Assembly: GCA_963829955.1 (NCBI GenBank)
Contig: CAWHKS010000002.1
Coordinates: 62,001-126,000 of the forward strand
Length of the DNA stretch: 64,000 bases
Source of the DNA: DASTFY01 sp963829955
GTDB taxonomy: Bacteria > Actinomycetota > Acidimicrobiia > Acidimicrobiales > Ilumatobacteraceae
Direction: 5' to 3'
Below, one piece after another: positions 15,657-26,033 of the stretch. A program made the translations under genes and the position numbers. Under the pieces are notes generated by a model that was given only the letters and a program-made list of their open reading frames with translations, made no database searches and was not told the origin of the DNA. Each line of letters opens with the position of its first letter. Within the stretch, counting starts at the first letter, position 1.

Positions 15657-16891
15657 CTACGCGTGATCGTCCTGCGACGGCGGCTCGCCCCACTCGTCAG
15701 CGCGAAGAAAGCGGCTGACGGCGAAGAACCACAGGACCGAGAGGATGAGGACGAGCGAGAGCGCGAACAGCAATGGTGCCGGTCGAGCCCAGCCGGTGCC
15801 CACGGCTGCGCCGGCACCGATGACCAGGGCCAGGTTCACGGGTCGATAGACGCTGGCAAGTCGCTGAGCATCGGCGAGGGACCGGGTGGTGTAGATCAGC
15901 GCGAGCAGGCCCGCCCCCACCGCGCACGCCAGTAACCATGCCGTGGTCGCTGGAGTGCGCGCGTCGTGAGCATGTCTGATCAGGCTGACCATGGCCGCTC
16001 CTGCGGCCGTGATCGACAGCGTGATCGGAAGATGGCTCAGCATCCAATTCGCGAGCGAGCGACTGTCGGGACGGGGGGGCGACGACCGACGAGGTCGAAG
16101 TAGAGCCACCAGAAGCCGAAGCCGATCACAAGGGCGACCATCCCGGTGGTGATCGTCTTGACGTTGTGCACCGAATCCGAGAGCCCGCCCACCACGCCGA
16201 ACACCACTTCACCGAGGACGATGATCGTGAAGAGCCCGAAGCGCTCGATCAACGAATGCGTCGGCCGCAGCCCACGGCTCAGGCCCACTGCCGGATGCCC
16301 GAGGGCCAGCATGCCCCCGATCCAGCCGATCACCACGCAGGCCCACACGACGAGTCGCGGCCCGTCGGGCAGGAAGGCACTCGCGAGAACGACGATCGCC
16401 GAAACGGCGATCCCGGTCACGTACCGCCTCGTCGCGTCCAGGAACTCGGGATGGTCGTGGCGATCCTCTCGACGCACCCCGTACCACAACCACGTCAGGA
16501 GCGCCTGGAACGTGGCGTACACGAGCGCGAAGCCGCGACCACCGCCACCGGCCGCCTCTGCTGTGAAAGCTGCCAGGAGGACGAGGACACCCATCTGTAC
16601 GAGCACGACGGTGCGCGTCCGCCCGTCATCGCGCCCGTGCGACTCGAGGTAGAGGGTGCCGTTGATCCAGCCGATCCAGATGAGAGCGAACACGACCGCG
16701 AACTCGCTGACGCCGCGAAGTGGGAGGTGATCGGCGAGATGGTGGGCCGCCTGTGACACGACGGCCACGTAGACGAGGTCGTAGAACAGTTCGAGGAAGC
16801 TGACGGTCCGTCCCACGATCGGTTCGCCATGTGGTCGCGGTGGGCGCCACAACCAGCGTTTGAAACGACCGGCGAGCCTCTCATCGCTCAC
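15657..16891 (-). pseudogene. ltrA: Low temperature requirement protein A (LtrA family), frameshifted
   Basis: A polytopic membrane protein of the LtrA family, function unclear; the name comes from Listeria cold growth. The first 270 residues show the family start (VGRTVSFLELFYDLVYVAVVSQ) and the internal THSLIERFGLFTIIVLGEVVFG. The frame then breaks at a run of seven G on the plus strand (16073-16079): one frame stops 13 codons later, while the adjacent frame continues in family sense (SLANWMLSHLPITLSITAAGAAM) to the stop at 15657. One missing base in the homopolymer explains this. Together about 411 residues, normal length. Start is GTG. It may be intact in the real genome. Confidence 0.8.
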
Positions 16892-17003
16892 AGCGTCAAC
16901 GTAGCCATCAGCGATCCGGCACCCGGCTCGGTGGGTCAGCGACTTCGGGCGATGGTCGCGGCCCGCAGGGTTTCATGGTCATCACGGCTGGCGGTGTGTG
17001 GTG

Positions 17004-17159
17004 TCACGTGTTGACGACACCACATCGTGGGCACCTGGGGTCGAGGTCTCGATTCAACTCCAACGGGCCGTGGCACCGCTCGCACACGATCGGCATGCGA
17101 TACCACCCTTCCATCCACACCGAGTAGAACCGCATCCGCTCTTCGGCTTCGTCCGGCAC
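17004..17159 (-). CDS. Small zinc-ribbon protein
   Basis: About 51 residues from GTG, or 43 from ATG at 17135. The C-terminal half has two CxxC knuckles (CERCHG and CPRCGVVNT) 15 residues apart, the layout of a zinc ribbon. The N-terminal half is rich in aromatic residues (RFYSVWMEGWYRMP). The GTG directly follows the stop of another short frame, suggesting two coupled small genes or one broken gene. Function unknown; rubredoxin-like or nucleic-acid-binding roles are both possible. Confidence 0.4.
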   Translation of the reverse strand: MPDEAEERMRFYSVWMEGWYRMPIVCERCHGPLELNRDLDPRCPRCGVVNT

Positions 17160-17291
17160 CTACACGCGATGAACAGTCTCGTGGAGCTCTCGGACGTTGC
17201 GGTTGAAGCGCCATCTCACCAGCAGCACGGAGATGACGACGAGAACCTTGACCGCGAGGATGATGTGGACGATGTTCGCGTCAACGGACAC
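17160..17291 (-). CDS. Possible small single-span membrane protein
   Basis: About 43 residues from GTG: a hydrophobic helix (IVHIILAVKVLVVISVLLV) followed by a basic, amphipathic tail (RWRFNRNVRELHETVHRV). The stop is immediately before the GTG of the zinc-ribbon frame. The same frame is open further upstream to a stop at 17358-17360, so the real start could be earlier. No family recognised. Confidence 0.3.
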   Translation of the reverse strand: MSVDANIVHIILAVKVLVVISVLLVRWRFNRNVRELHETVHRV

Positions 17292-17590
17292 GGCGGGCGA
17301 CCAGGCGCGCGAGCCCAAAGCCGAGCCCGGCGACGGTGTCGCAACCGCCGGCCCTTGTCACCGCCGAAACGAAGTACAACCCCGACCACCTTGTCCCGCC
17401 TGCCGGTCGTAATGGATTCCTGAGGTCTTCTCGTGCTTGCTGACGGTGACGAGAATCACCTCGCCATCACGAGCCGACGAGTCGAAGCTAGTCGCCATCG
17501 CGTCGCGTTTGCCGGCGAATAGGAACGCGCTGAGTCGTACGTCATTGCCTCATCTGTAACCCTCGGCGCAGGGTCGGACGACTACCGTGC
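17292..17590. other. Uncertain stretch with short minus-strand frames
   Basis: A 46-codon frame (ATG 17498, stop 17358-17360) reads MATSFDSSARDGEVILVTVS and is followed in the same frame by the small membrane ORF, as if a longer gene had acquired a stop. Nothing here is secure. Confidence 0.25.
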
Positions 17591-18043
17591 ATGACGGTGT
17601 TGGGTCCGATCCCCGAGCGGGGGGTTGGAGAGATCGGTGGTGGCGAGCCACGCGACGCATCGTTCGTCGCCTTCGCTCGCGAACAGCATCGGTCGCTGCT
17701 CGCGCTGGCGTGGACGCTCACCGGCGACCTGGGTGCGGCCGAGGAGGTGGCCCAGGACGTGCTGCACGCGACGTGGCAGGCGTGGAGCAGCGGCGACATC
17801 AACCGTCTCGACTCGTGGGCTCGGTCGCCAACCGGGCGATCGACCGGGGTACGGAGGGCCGGGCGAGAACGACGGGCGCTCGAGCGCCTGGCGGCTGAGC
17901 CCGGTGCGATCGCGGCCCTGCCCACCACCGACCACGAGTTCTGGGGCGCGGTCCGTGCCTGCCGGCGGCCGTGCCGCGCCTGGCGGCTCGGCCTCTTGTT
18001 GCTCGCGTTCGCCGGCGCCCGCCGCGTGGGCTCGATCCGCTAG
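17591..18043 (+). pseudogene. ECF RNA polymerase sigma factor remnant (region 2 only)
   Basis: The first 80 residues match sigma-70 region 2 (FVAFAREQHRSLLALAWTLTG; AAEEVAQDVLHATWQAW). The conserved VANRAIDR segment that should follow is present but in another frame, and coding sense then returns to the first frame (RRERRALERLAAEPGAIAALP). Two compensating indels about 40 bp apart explain this. After FWGAVRA the frame runs into an Arg-rich tail and a stop with no recognisable region 4 helix-turn-helix. It is therefore truncated and frameshifted, and probably not a working sigma factor. No anti-sigma gene is adjacent. Confidence 0.6.
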
Positions 18044-18074
18044 CCGCGACGCGGCGAACGCGGCTGATGAAGGG

Positions 18075-18242
18075 TCAGGCCTCGTCGCCGGTGTCGAGCG
18101 AGCCCTCGCCGCCGGCGTCCAGGTTCTCGTTGGCCTCGGTCGGCTCGTCACCCGTGTCCTGACCGGCGGCGCCGCCCTGGTCGCGATCTTCCTGCTCTTC
18201 GGTCGGCTCGGAGCTCATGTCGTCGTCGTTGATGAATGTCAT
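18075..18242 (-). CDS. Small acidic protein
   Basis: 55 residues from an ATG preceded by GGGAG. It is almost entirely Asp, Glu, Gly, Ser and Asn (MSSEPTEEQEDRDQGG), with no hydrophobic core, so it is probably disordered. It is divergent from the cupin oxygenase by about 60 bp. Function unknown. Confidence 0.4.
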   Translation of the reverse strand: MTFINDDDMSSEPTEEQEDRDQGGAAGQDTGDEPTEANENLDAGGEGSLDTGDEA

Positions 18243-18301
18243 GGCGCTCCCATGCCCACCGTGGACGTTTGGCAACCCTCCTCCCCGGCCACAATCGCGG
18301 G

Positions 18302-19432
18302 GTGCACGACGAGTCGGACGAGTCCGATGCCCTGGCGCGCTGCGTCGCCGACGTCGAGACGTTCCGGGACGGCATCTGGGGCAGGCGCCCTCAGGTCTGG
18401 CGGCAACGCGGGCCGTTCTCGGACCTGCTGACCGTGGACGTCATAGAGCAATTGCTCGGCACGACCCTGCGGCGTCCGGCGTTCAGGCTGGTGCGCGACG
18501 GGACGACGCTGCCGGTGGCGGACGTGACCCGCTCGGTCCGCCTGGGCGCGGGTGTGGTCGAGGATGCTGCCGATCTCTCCCGCATCATCGGCCTCGCCGC
18601 GGACGGGGCGACAATCGTGTTGCAGGGGCTCCAGCACCTGTGGCCGCCCCTGCAGCGCTTCACCAGCGAACTCGAGGAGACCACCAGCCATCGCGTCCAG
18701 GCCAACGCCTACCTCAGCCCGCCCGGAGCGACCGCGTTGCGCCACCACGCCGACACCCACGAGGTGCTGGTGATGCAGGTCGAAGGCGTGAAGGCCTGGC
18801 AGGTCGACGGCCTGGGTGAGCTCACCCTGCAGGCGGGCGACGTCCTGTACCTCCCGGCCGGGACCGGTCACAGCGCGGCGGCGCAGGAGCAGCACAGCCT
18901 GCACATCACCATCGGGCTGCTGGCCAGGAGCTACCGGCAGGTGCTGCAGCTGCTCCTCGACGACGATGAGGCGCTGCGGCGACCGTTGCCGCTGGGTTTC
19001 GCCGGGCCCGGCCGGACCGAGGAGCTGAGCGCGGAGCTGGCCCGGGTGCTCAAGGAGAGCGCGGAGTGGCTGGCCGCCGAGGACCCCGCACCGATCGCGG
19101 CACGGGAGGTACAGCGCGCGCGTCGTCGGCCCCGGCCCAGTCCGCGGGGGACGCTGCGCGCTGTGCTCGACGCCCAGGCCGTGAGCGATGAGACCAGCCT
19201 GCGCCGGGTGAGCGAGGAGCCGTTGCGGCTCGTGGACGACGACGACACGGTCGTGCTGGAGCGGCCCGGCCGCCGGCTCCATGGGCCGGCGGCGCTGCGT
19301 CCCGCGCTCGAGGTGGTCGTCGAGCGGGACGAGCTGCGGGTCGCCGACTTGTCCGGCCTCGACGAGGCCTCGCGTGCGGTGCTCGCTCGGAGACTGCTGC
19401 GCGACGGCTTCCTCGAGCTCGACACCGATTGA
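18302..19432 (+). CDS. Cupin-4 / JmjC-type 2-oxoglutarate oxygenase
   Basis: 376 residues from GTG. The double-stranded beta-helix has the iron triad H-x-D...H: HHADTHEVLVMQVEGVKAWQV gives the first pair and LPAGTGHSAAAQEQHSLHITIG the distal His. This fits the cupin_4 family, which includes ribosomal-protein hydroxylases such as YcfD/RoxA and also small-molecule oxygenases. The C-terminal third (residues about 250-376) is a family-typical winged-helix-like dimer/tail region. The target is unknown. The gene is followed after 79 bp by the catalase gene in the same direction. Confidence 0.78.
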   Translation: MHDESDESDALARCVADVETFRDGIWGRRPQVWRQRGPFSDLLTVDVIEQLLGTTLRRPAFRLVRDGTTLPVADVTRSVRLGAGVVEDAADLSRIIGLAADGATIVLQGLQHLWPPLQRFTSELEETTSHRVQANAYLSPPGATALRHHADTHEVLVMQVEGVKAWQVDGLGELTLQAGDVLYLPAGTGHSAAAQEQHSLHITIGLLARSYRQVLQLLLDDDEALRRPLPLGFAGPGRTEELSAELARVLKESAEWLAAEDPAPIAAREVQRARRRPRPSPRGTLRAVLDAQAVSDETSLRRVSEEPLRLVDDDDTVVLERPGRRLHGPAALRPALEVVVERDELRVADLSGLDEASRAVLARRLLRDGFLELDTD

Positions 19433-19511
19433 CGAGACCTTGGACGCGGCGGTCAGGTTTGGATCGCGCGCACCCGGGAAGAGTCGGCGGACCGGACGAT
19501 CGGAGAGAGCC

Positions 19512-21653
<2,142 letters not shown>

Positions 21654-21685
21654 CCCAACCGCCGAACGTGCGGCATCATCGACCG

Positions 21686-23239
21686 GTGCCAGTCGACCCA
21701 CGGAGCGGCGGAGGAATCGCCGCTGCACCGGTGTCGCCCTCGGGCGGCCTCGTCCTGCGATCGTTCCGCGGGCGGGTCGCTCTCACGGCGACGGTCGCGG
21801 CGAGCGGCATGGCGATGCTCGACGCCACCGTGGTCAACGTGGCCCTGCCCCACATCGGGGAGGACTTCGGCGTCGACGTCAGCTCGCTGCAGTGGGTGCT
21901 GACCGGCTACCTGCTGGCGCTGGCCTCCCTCATCCTCCTGGGGGGCGCGCTCGGCGACCGCTACGGACGGCGGAAGGTCTTCGTAGTGGGGACGGTCTGG
22001 TTCGCGGGCGCGTCGCTGCTCTGTGGTGCGGCGCCTGGCGTGGTCGTGCTCGTGGCCGCTCGCGTGCTGCAGGGGGTCGGCGCGGCCCTGCTCACGCCGG
22101 GGAGCCTCGCCATCCTGCAGGCGAGCTTCCGGGAGCAGGACCGCGCCCGGGCGGTGGGCGCGTGGTCGGGGCTCGGCGGGGTGGCGGGAGCGATCGGCCC
22201 GTTCGTGGGCGGTTGGCTCGTCGATGGGCCCGGGTGGCGGTGGGCCTTCCTCATCAACGTGCCTGTCGCCGGGCTGGCCATCGCGTGTGCGGCCGTGGCC
22301 GTGCCGGAGACCCGTGATCCGCACGCCGCCCGGAACCTGGACGTGCTCGGGGCCGGTCTGGCGGTGGCCGGGCTCGCCGCCGCGACGTGGGCGTTCACCG
22401 AGGCGGGCGTACGAGGCTGGACCGACGCTGCGGTGCTCGCTGCGGGTGCCCTCGCCGCGCTCGCCATCGCAGCCTTCGTCCACCGCATGTTGCATGCGCA
22501 CGATCCACTCGTCCCGCCGAGCCTGTTCCGCAGCCGCGAGTTCACGGTCGCCAACCTCGCGACCGTGGTCCTGTACGCAGCCATCGGTGTCGCCTTCTTC
22601 CTCGTCGCCTACGAGCTGCAGGTGGGCGCCGGATGGTCGGCGCTGGCGGCGGGCACCGCGCTCCTACCGGCGACGGTGCTCATGCTGTTGTTGTCGGCCC
22701 GGTCGGGCGATGTGGCCCAGCGCATCGGCCCCCGATTCCAGCTGACGGCCGGGCCACTCGTGCTCTCCGCCGGTCTGCTGTTGCTGGCCCGGATCGGTCC
22801 CGACGCAGCCTGGCTGCCCGATGTGCTGCCCGGGGCAGTGTTGGTCGGCGTCGGTCTCGTGACGTTCGTGGCTCCGCTCTCGGCCACGGTGATGGGCTCG
22901 GTCAGCCCCGACCACGTGAGCGTGGCGTCGGGGGTCAACAACGCCATCGCCCGCACCGCCAGCCTGGCGTCCCTCGCGCTGATCCCGGTCGTCTCCGGCC
23001 TGACGTCGGCCGTCGGTCCCGACGAGGTCACCGACGCTGTCCGGACGTCTCTTCTCATCACGGCCGCGGTCGCCGCCGCGGCCGCGCCGATCAGCTTCGT
23101 GGGCCTCCGTCGGGGCGTCAGCCCGGCCCGATCGGCGAGGCGCCGGTACTGCCCGGTCGACGGGCCGCCGTTGCAGCCGGACCCATCGCAGTGCCCCATC
23201 GTCGGCGGCGACCGACCAACGACTAAGCAGGTGGCATGA
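21686..23239 (+). CDS. MFS drug-resistance transporter, DHA2 (14-TMS) family
   Basis: About 517 residues. It shows motif A after helix 2 (GGALGDRYGRRKVFVVG), motif C in helix 5 (GLGGVAGAIGPFVGGWLVD) and the helix-1 antiporter motif LDATVVNVALPHIGEDF typical of DHA2 exporters. It probably exports a small molecule by proton antiport. The short cysteine-containing tail (RRYCPVDGPPLQPDPSQCP) is unusual. The start is uncertain: GTG at 21686 or 21731. Its stop overlaps the next ATG (ATGA), so it is coupled to the cysteine-synthase-like gene. Confidence 0.88.
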   Translation: MPVDPRSGGGIAAAPVSPSGGLVLRSFRGRVALTATVAASGMAMLDATVVNVALPHIGEDFGVDVSSLQWVLTGYLLALASLILLGGALGDRYGRRKVFVVGTVWFAGASLLCGAAPGVVVLVAARVLQGVGAALLTPGSLAILQASFREQDRARAVGAWSGLGGVAGAIGPFVGGWLVDGPGWRWAFLINVPVAGLAIACAAVAVPETRDPHAARNLDVLGAGLAVAGLAAATWAFTEAGVRGWTDAAVLAAGALAALAIAAFVHRMLHAHDPLVPPSLFRSREFTVANLATVVLYAAIGVAFFLVAYELQVGAGWSALAAGTALLPATVLMLLLSARSGDVAQRIGPRFQLTAGPLVLSAGLLLLARIGPDAAWLPDVLPGAVLVGVGLVTFVAPLSATVMGSVSPDHVSVASGVNNAIARTASLASLALIPVVSGLTSAVGPDEVTDAVRTSLLITAAVAAAAAPISFVGLRRGVSPARSARRRYCPVDGPPLQPDPSQCPIVGGDRPTTKQVA

Positions 23240-24168
23240 CCGAAGGGATGCTGGCCGGTATCGGGAACACGCCGGCTGTACGGCTCGAGCGCCTCGTCGA
23301 GCCGGGGATGGCCGAGGTGTGGGTGAAGCTCGAAGCGGCCAACCCGACCGGGTCGTACAAGGACCGCATGGCGTTGGCGATGATCGACGGGGCGGAGCGG
23401 GACGGGCGCCTGAGTCCCGGGCAGTGGGTGGTCGAGTACACCGGCGGCAGCACGGGAAGCTCGCTGGCCTTCGTGTGCGCGGTGAAGGGCTACCCCCTGC
23501 AGATCGTCACCTCGGACGCCTTCGCCGACGAGAAGCTGCGCACCATGGAGGCCTTCGGCGCCCGGCTTGAGGTGCTTCCCAGCCCCGAAGGCATCACGCC
23601 CGAGCTCATTCCGAGGATGCGGGCGCGCGCCGCCGAGCTGGCGGCGTCGCTCGGCGCGTACCAGACCGACCAGTTCAGGAACACGGACATGGTGGACGGC
23701 TACCGGCGCCTCGGCGAGGAGGTGGTCGAGCAGGTGCCGGGCACGATCGACGCGATGTGCCTGTACGTCGGGACGTCCGGGTGCTTCCTCGGCGTCGGCC
23801 GTGCGCTGCGCGAGCGCTATCCGGCCATGGCCAGGATCGCCGTCGAACCCGGCGAGTCAGCCGTGCTGTCGGGCGGACCCCCGGGCACGCACCGCATCGA
23901 GGGCGGCGGCGTCGGGTTCCGACCGGAGCTGCTGTCGACCGACGAGATCGACGACGTGATCGCGGTGCCGACGGCCGACGCCTTCGCCATGGCTCGCCTG
24001 GCGACTCGCCGCGAGGGGCTCTTCTCCGGACCCTCCACGGGGGCGAACCTCGTTGCCGCGCTGGCCACGGCTCGCAAGCTGGGGATGGGGCATCGGGTGC
24101 TCACGGCCCAGGTCGACTCCGGTCTCAAGTACCTCGCCGGCTCGCTGTTCCACGACGAGCACGTGTGA
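23236..24168 (+). CDS. PLP-dependent cysteine synthase family protein
   Basis: 310 residues of fold-type II PLP enzyme. Visible features: GNTPAVRLERLV, the PLP lysine in NPTGSYKDRMA, the EYTGGSTGSSLAF substrate loop, a glycine-rich phosphate loop near CLYVGTSGCFLGVGR, and GLFSGPSTGANLVAAL near the end. The family includes cysteine synthase, cystathionine beta-synthase and related beta-replacement enzymes. With a cysteine-dioxygenase-like gene, a MoaD-like carrier and a rhodanese nearby, a role in cysteine or sulfur transfer is plausible, but the exact reaction is not fixed by the sequence. Confidence 0.85.
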   Translation: MTEGMLAGIGNTPAVRLERLVEPGMAEVWVKLEAANPTGSYKDRMALAMIDGAERDGRLSPGQWVVEYTGGSTGSSLAFVCAVKGYPLQIVTSDAFADEKLRTMEAFGARLEVLPSPEGITPELIPRMRARAAELAASLGAYQTDQFRNTDMVDGYRRLGEEVVEQVPGTIDAMCLYVGTSGCFLGVGRALRERYPAMARIAVEPGESAVLSGGPPGTHRIEGGGVGFRPELLSTDEIDDVIAVPTADAFAMARLATRREGLFSGPSTGANLVAALATARKLGMGHRVLTAQVDSGLKYLAGSLFHDEHV

Positions 24169-24213
24169 CGGGACACACAGAACCAGTGTGGGGGGCCGGC
24201 CGTACCGGGGACC

Positions 24214-24363
24214 ATGCATCGCTACCACGGCCCCATCCGCACCGCCCAGGCCGGCCCCCAGGCCAGCCCCGTCATGCCCAGCTACTACCTCGGCCGCCCC
24301 AGCCGCGTGTACGTCGCTCGCTACCGCCGGCAGAGCACCGCCGCGGTGAACGAACGTTTCTGA
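24214..24363 (+). CDS. Small basic tyrosine-rich protein
   Basis: 49 residues, MHRYHGPIRTAQAGPQASP onward, rich in Arg, Tyr, Pro and Ser with no hydrophobic segment. CCGGGGACC precedes the ATG. It ends just before a hairpin shared with the convergent MoaD-like gene. Family unknown; coding status is likely but not certain. Confidence 0.35.
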   Translation: MHRYHGPIRTAQAGPQASPVMPSYYLGRPSRVYVARYRRQSTAAVNERF

Positions 24364-24380
24364 CCTCTCCGCCCTTCAGT

Positions 24381-24407
24381 TGACCCGCTCGCCGTCCGGG
24401 CGGGTCA
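24381..24407. terminator. Hairpin between convergent genes
   Basis: Perfect 8-bp arms TGACCCGC and GCGGGTCA around an 11-base loop, located between the small + strand ORF and the stop of the - strand MoaD-like gene. No T-run is evident, common in high-GC actinobacteria. Probably a bidirectional terminator. Confidence 0.45.
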
Positions 24408-24725
24408 GCCGCCCGAGATGGCGGGGATGATCGACAGCTCCTGACCCGCCGCGACGGGCGTGGCCAGGCCATCCAGGTCGCGGATGTTGTCCGGACCGAC
24501 GAACAGGTTGACGTGGATCCGGGTCCGCCCGAGTTCGTCCCGTACGCGGCGCTCGAGGGCGGCATACTCGACGGCCAGCGCGTCGAGGACATGTGCGACC
24601 GTCACCGTTCCCGTGTCGTCGGAGCCCTCGATGTCGACCAGGACCGTGCGTTCGCCGCCGACGAGCTCGCGCAACGTGTTCGGGACGCGAACCGGCACCT
24701 GCGTGGTCCCGGCAGGGGCGGTCAC
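24405..24725 (-). CDS. MoaD/ThiS-family ubiquitin-like sulfur carrier
   Basis: 106 residues from a GTG that overlaps the stop of the upstream gene (GTGA). It has the beta-grasp pattern (VPVRVPNTLRELVGGERTVLV, then LFVGPDNIRDLDGLATPVAAGQELSIIPAISGG) and ends in Gly-Gly, the residue pair adenylated and thiocarboxylated in this family. It could feed sulfur to molybdopterin, cysteine (CysO-like) or another thiocarboxylate pathway. CysO in mycobacteria works with a cysteine-synthase partner, and such a homologue lies 0.2 kb away on the other strand. Confidence 0.85.
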   Translation of the reverse strand: MTAPAGTTQVPVRVPNTLRELVGGERTVLVDIEGSDDTGTVTVAHVLDALAVEYAALERRVRDELGRTRIHVNLFVGPDNIRDLDGLATPVAAGQELSIIPAISGG

Positions 24726-25888
24726 CGGAGCGGGGCCGCCCGGACCGAGAGCACGGGGGGCAGGTGATCGGCCAGCAGGCGCCAGCTGTCGCCGTCGTCC
24801 ACCGATCCCCACACCTCGCCACTCCTGGTGCCGAAGTACAAGCCGGCTGGCTCTTGTCCGTCGGTGGTGAAGGCGTCCCTGAGCACGGTGAGGTGCGCGT
24901 CAGGCTGCGGGAGCCCGTCGGTCAGCGGCTCCCAGCTCGCACCGCCGTCCGACGTGCGCCACACCGTGCACCGGCCGTTCGGGGTGCAGCGGAAGCCGTC
25001 GCTCTCGAGCGGCAGGAGGTACGCGGTGCCGGAGCGCGTCGGGTGGGCAACCACGGGGAAGCCGAAGTCCATCCCTGCGATGCCCGTCATCGGCTGCCAG
25101 GACCCTCCCCCGTCGTCGCTGCGGTAGATCCCTCCGTGGTGCTGGAGGTAGAGCCGCTCGGGGTCGCCTGCGTCGCGAGCAACCTTGTGGACGCACTGGC
25201 CGAACTCCGGCTCGGGGTCGTCGGGGAAGAACCCGGCCACGATGCCGCGGTTGCTGGCCCGCCACGTCCTCCCTCCGTCGTCGGTCAGGTACACGCCGGC
25301 CGCCGAGATGGCGACGAGCAGCCGCTCGGGATCGTCGGGATGCAGCAGCACCGTGTGGAGGCAGAGCCCGCCGCCCCCGGGTACCCACTCCGGCCGGTGG
25401 GGATGGTTCCAGAGACCTTCGACGAGGGAGAAGTGACGGCCACCGTCCTCGCTACGGAACAGTGCCGCAGGCTCGACGCCCGCGTAGACGACGTCCGGTT
25501 CGTCGGCCGGGCCCGGGGTGAGCTGCCAGATCTTCGCCAGGGCCGCATCGCTGCCGGGCGGGAAGATCAACGCCGCCGTCTCGTCCTCGGTCCAGGAGCC
25601 ACCCAGGTCGTCCGACCGGCGCAGCACCGGTCCCCAGTGCATGCTGACGGAACCGACGAACAGGCGGGCGGGCGAGCTGCGGGTGTCGATGCAGGTGGCG
25701 TAGACCTCCTCGCCGGGGAACGACGGGCCGTCCAGCTCGAAGCGCTCCCCGCCGTCGTGAGCCCGAAGCGAGAACAGCCCCTTGGTCGTGCCGACGAGCA
25801 GCATCGTGTCGACGTCACGGCGGGCGGTGACTGTCCCGGCCCCTTCGGTCGCTTCCAAGGTCGCCGTCGTGCTCCCAGAGCTCTCCAT
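24722..25888 (-). CDS. BNR/sialidase-like beta-propeller protein
   Basis: About 388 residues. Repeated Asp-box motifs (RSEDGGRHF, LTDDGGRTW, RSDDGGGSW, RTSDGGASW, VDDGDSWRL) mark a beta-propeller of the sialidase / photosystem-II-stability-factor (VPS10-like) type. No catalytic sialidase residues could be assigned, so an enzymatic role is doubtful. No signal peptide is visible. Start at ATG 25888 is favoured by GGGGAG; ATG 25903 is possible. It is coupled to the MoaD-like gene by a GTGA overlap. Homologues next to MoaD-like genes are commonly annotated only as exo-alpha-sialidase. Confidence 0.8.
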   Translation of the reverse strand: MESSGSTTATLEATEGAGTVTARRDVDTMLLVGTTKGLFSLRAHDGGERFELDGPSFPGEEVYATCIDTRSSPARLFVGSVSMHWGPVLRRSDDLGGSWTEDETAALIFPPGSDAALAKIWQLTPGPADEPDVVYAGVEPAALFRSEDGGRHFSLVEGLWNHPHRPEWVPGGGGLCLHTVLLHPDDPERLLVAISAAGVYLTDDGGRTWRASNRGIVAGFFPDDPEPEFGQCVHKVARDAGDPERLYLQHHGGIYRSDDGGGSWQPMTGIAGMDFGFPVVAHPTRSGTAYLLPLESDGFRCTPNGRCTVWRTSDGGASWEPLTDGLPQPDAHLTVLRDAFTTDGQEPAGLYFGTRSGEVWGSVDDGDSWRLLADHLPPVLSVRAAPLR

Positions 25889-26033
25889 GCCTGTGCTCCC
25901 CATGTCTCTCGGCGGATGAAACCTCTTGAATGTACGTAGGTGACGACGGGGGCCGGTGCAACTCATCGGTGGTCCTGAACCCACACGCCCCGTCCCGCCG
26001 CCCGGCTGGGTCGCCGGGTGACATCATCCCGCC

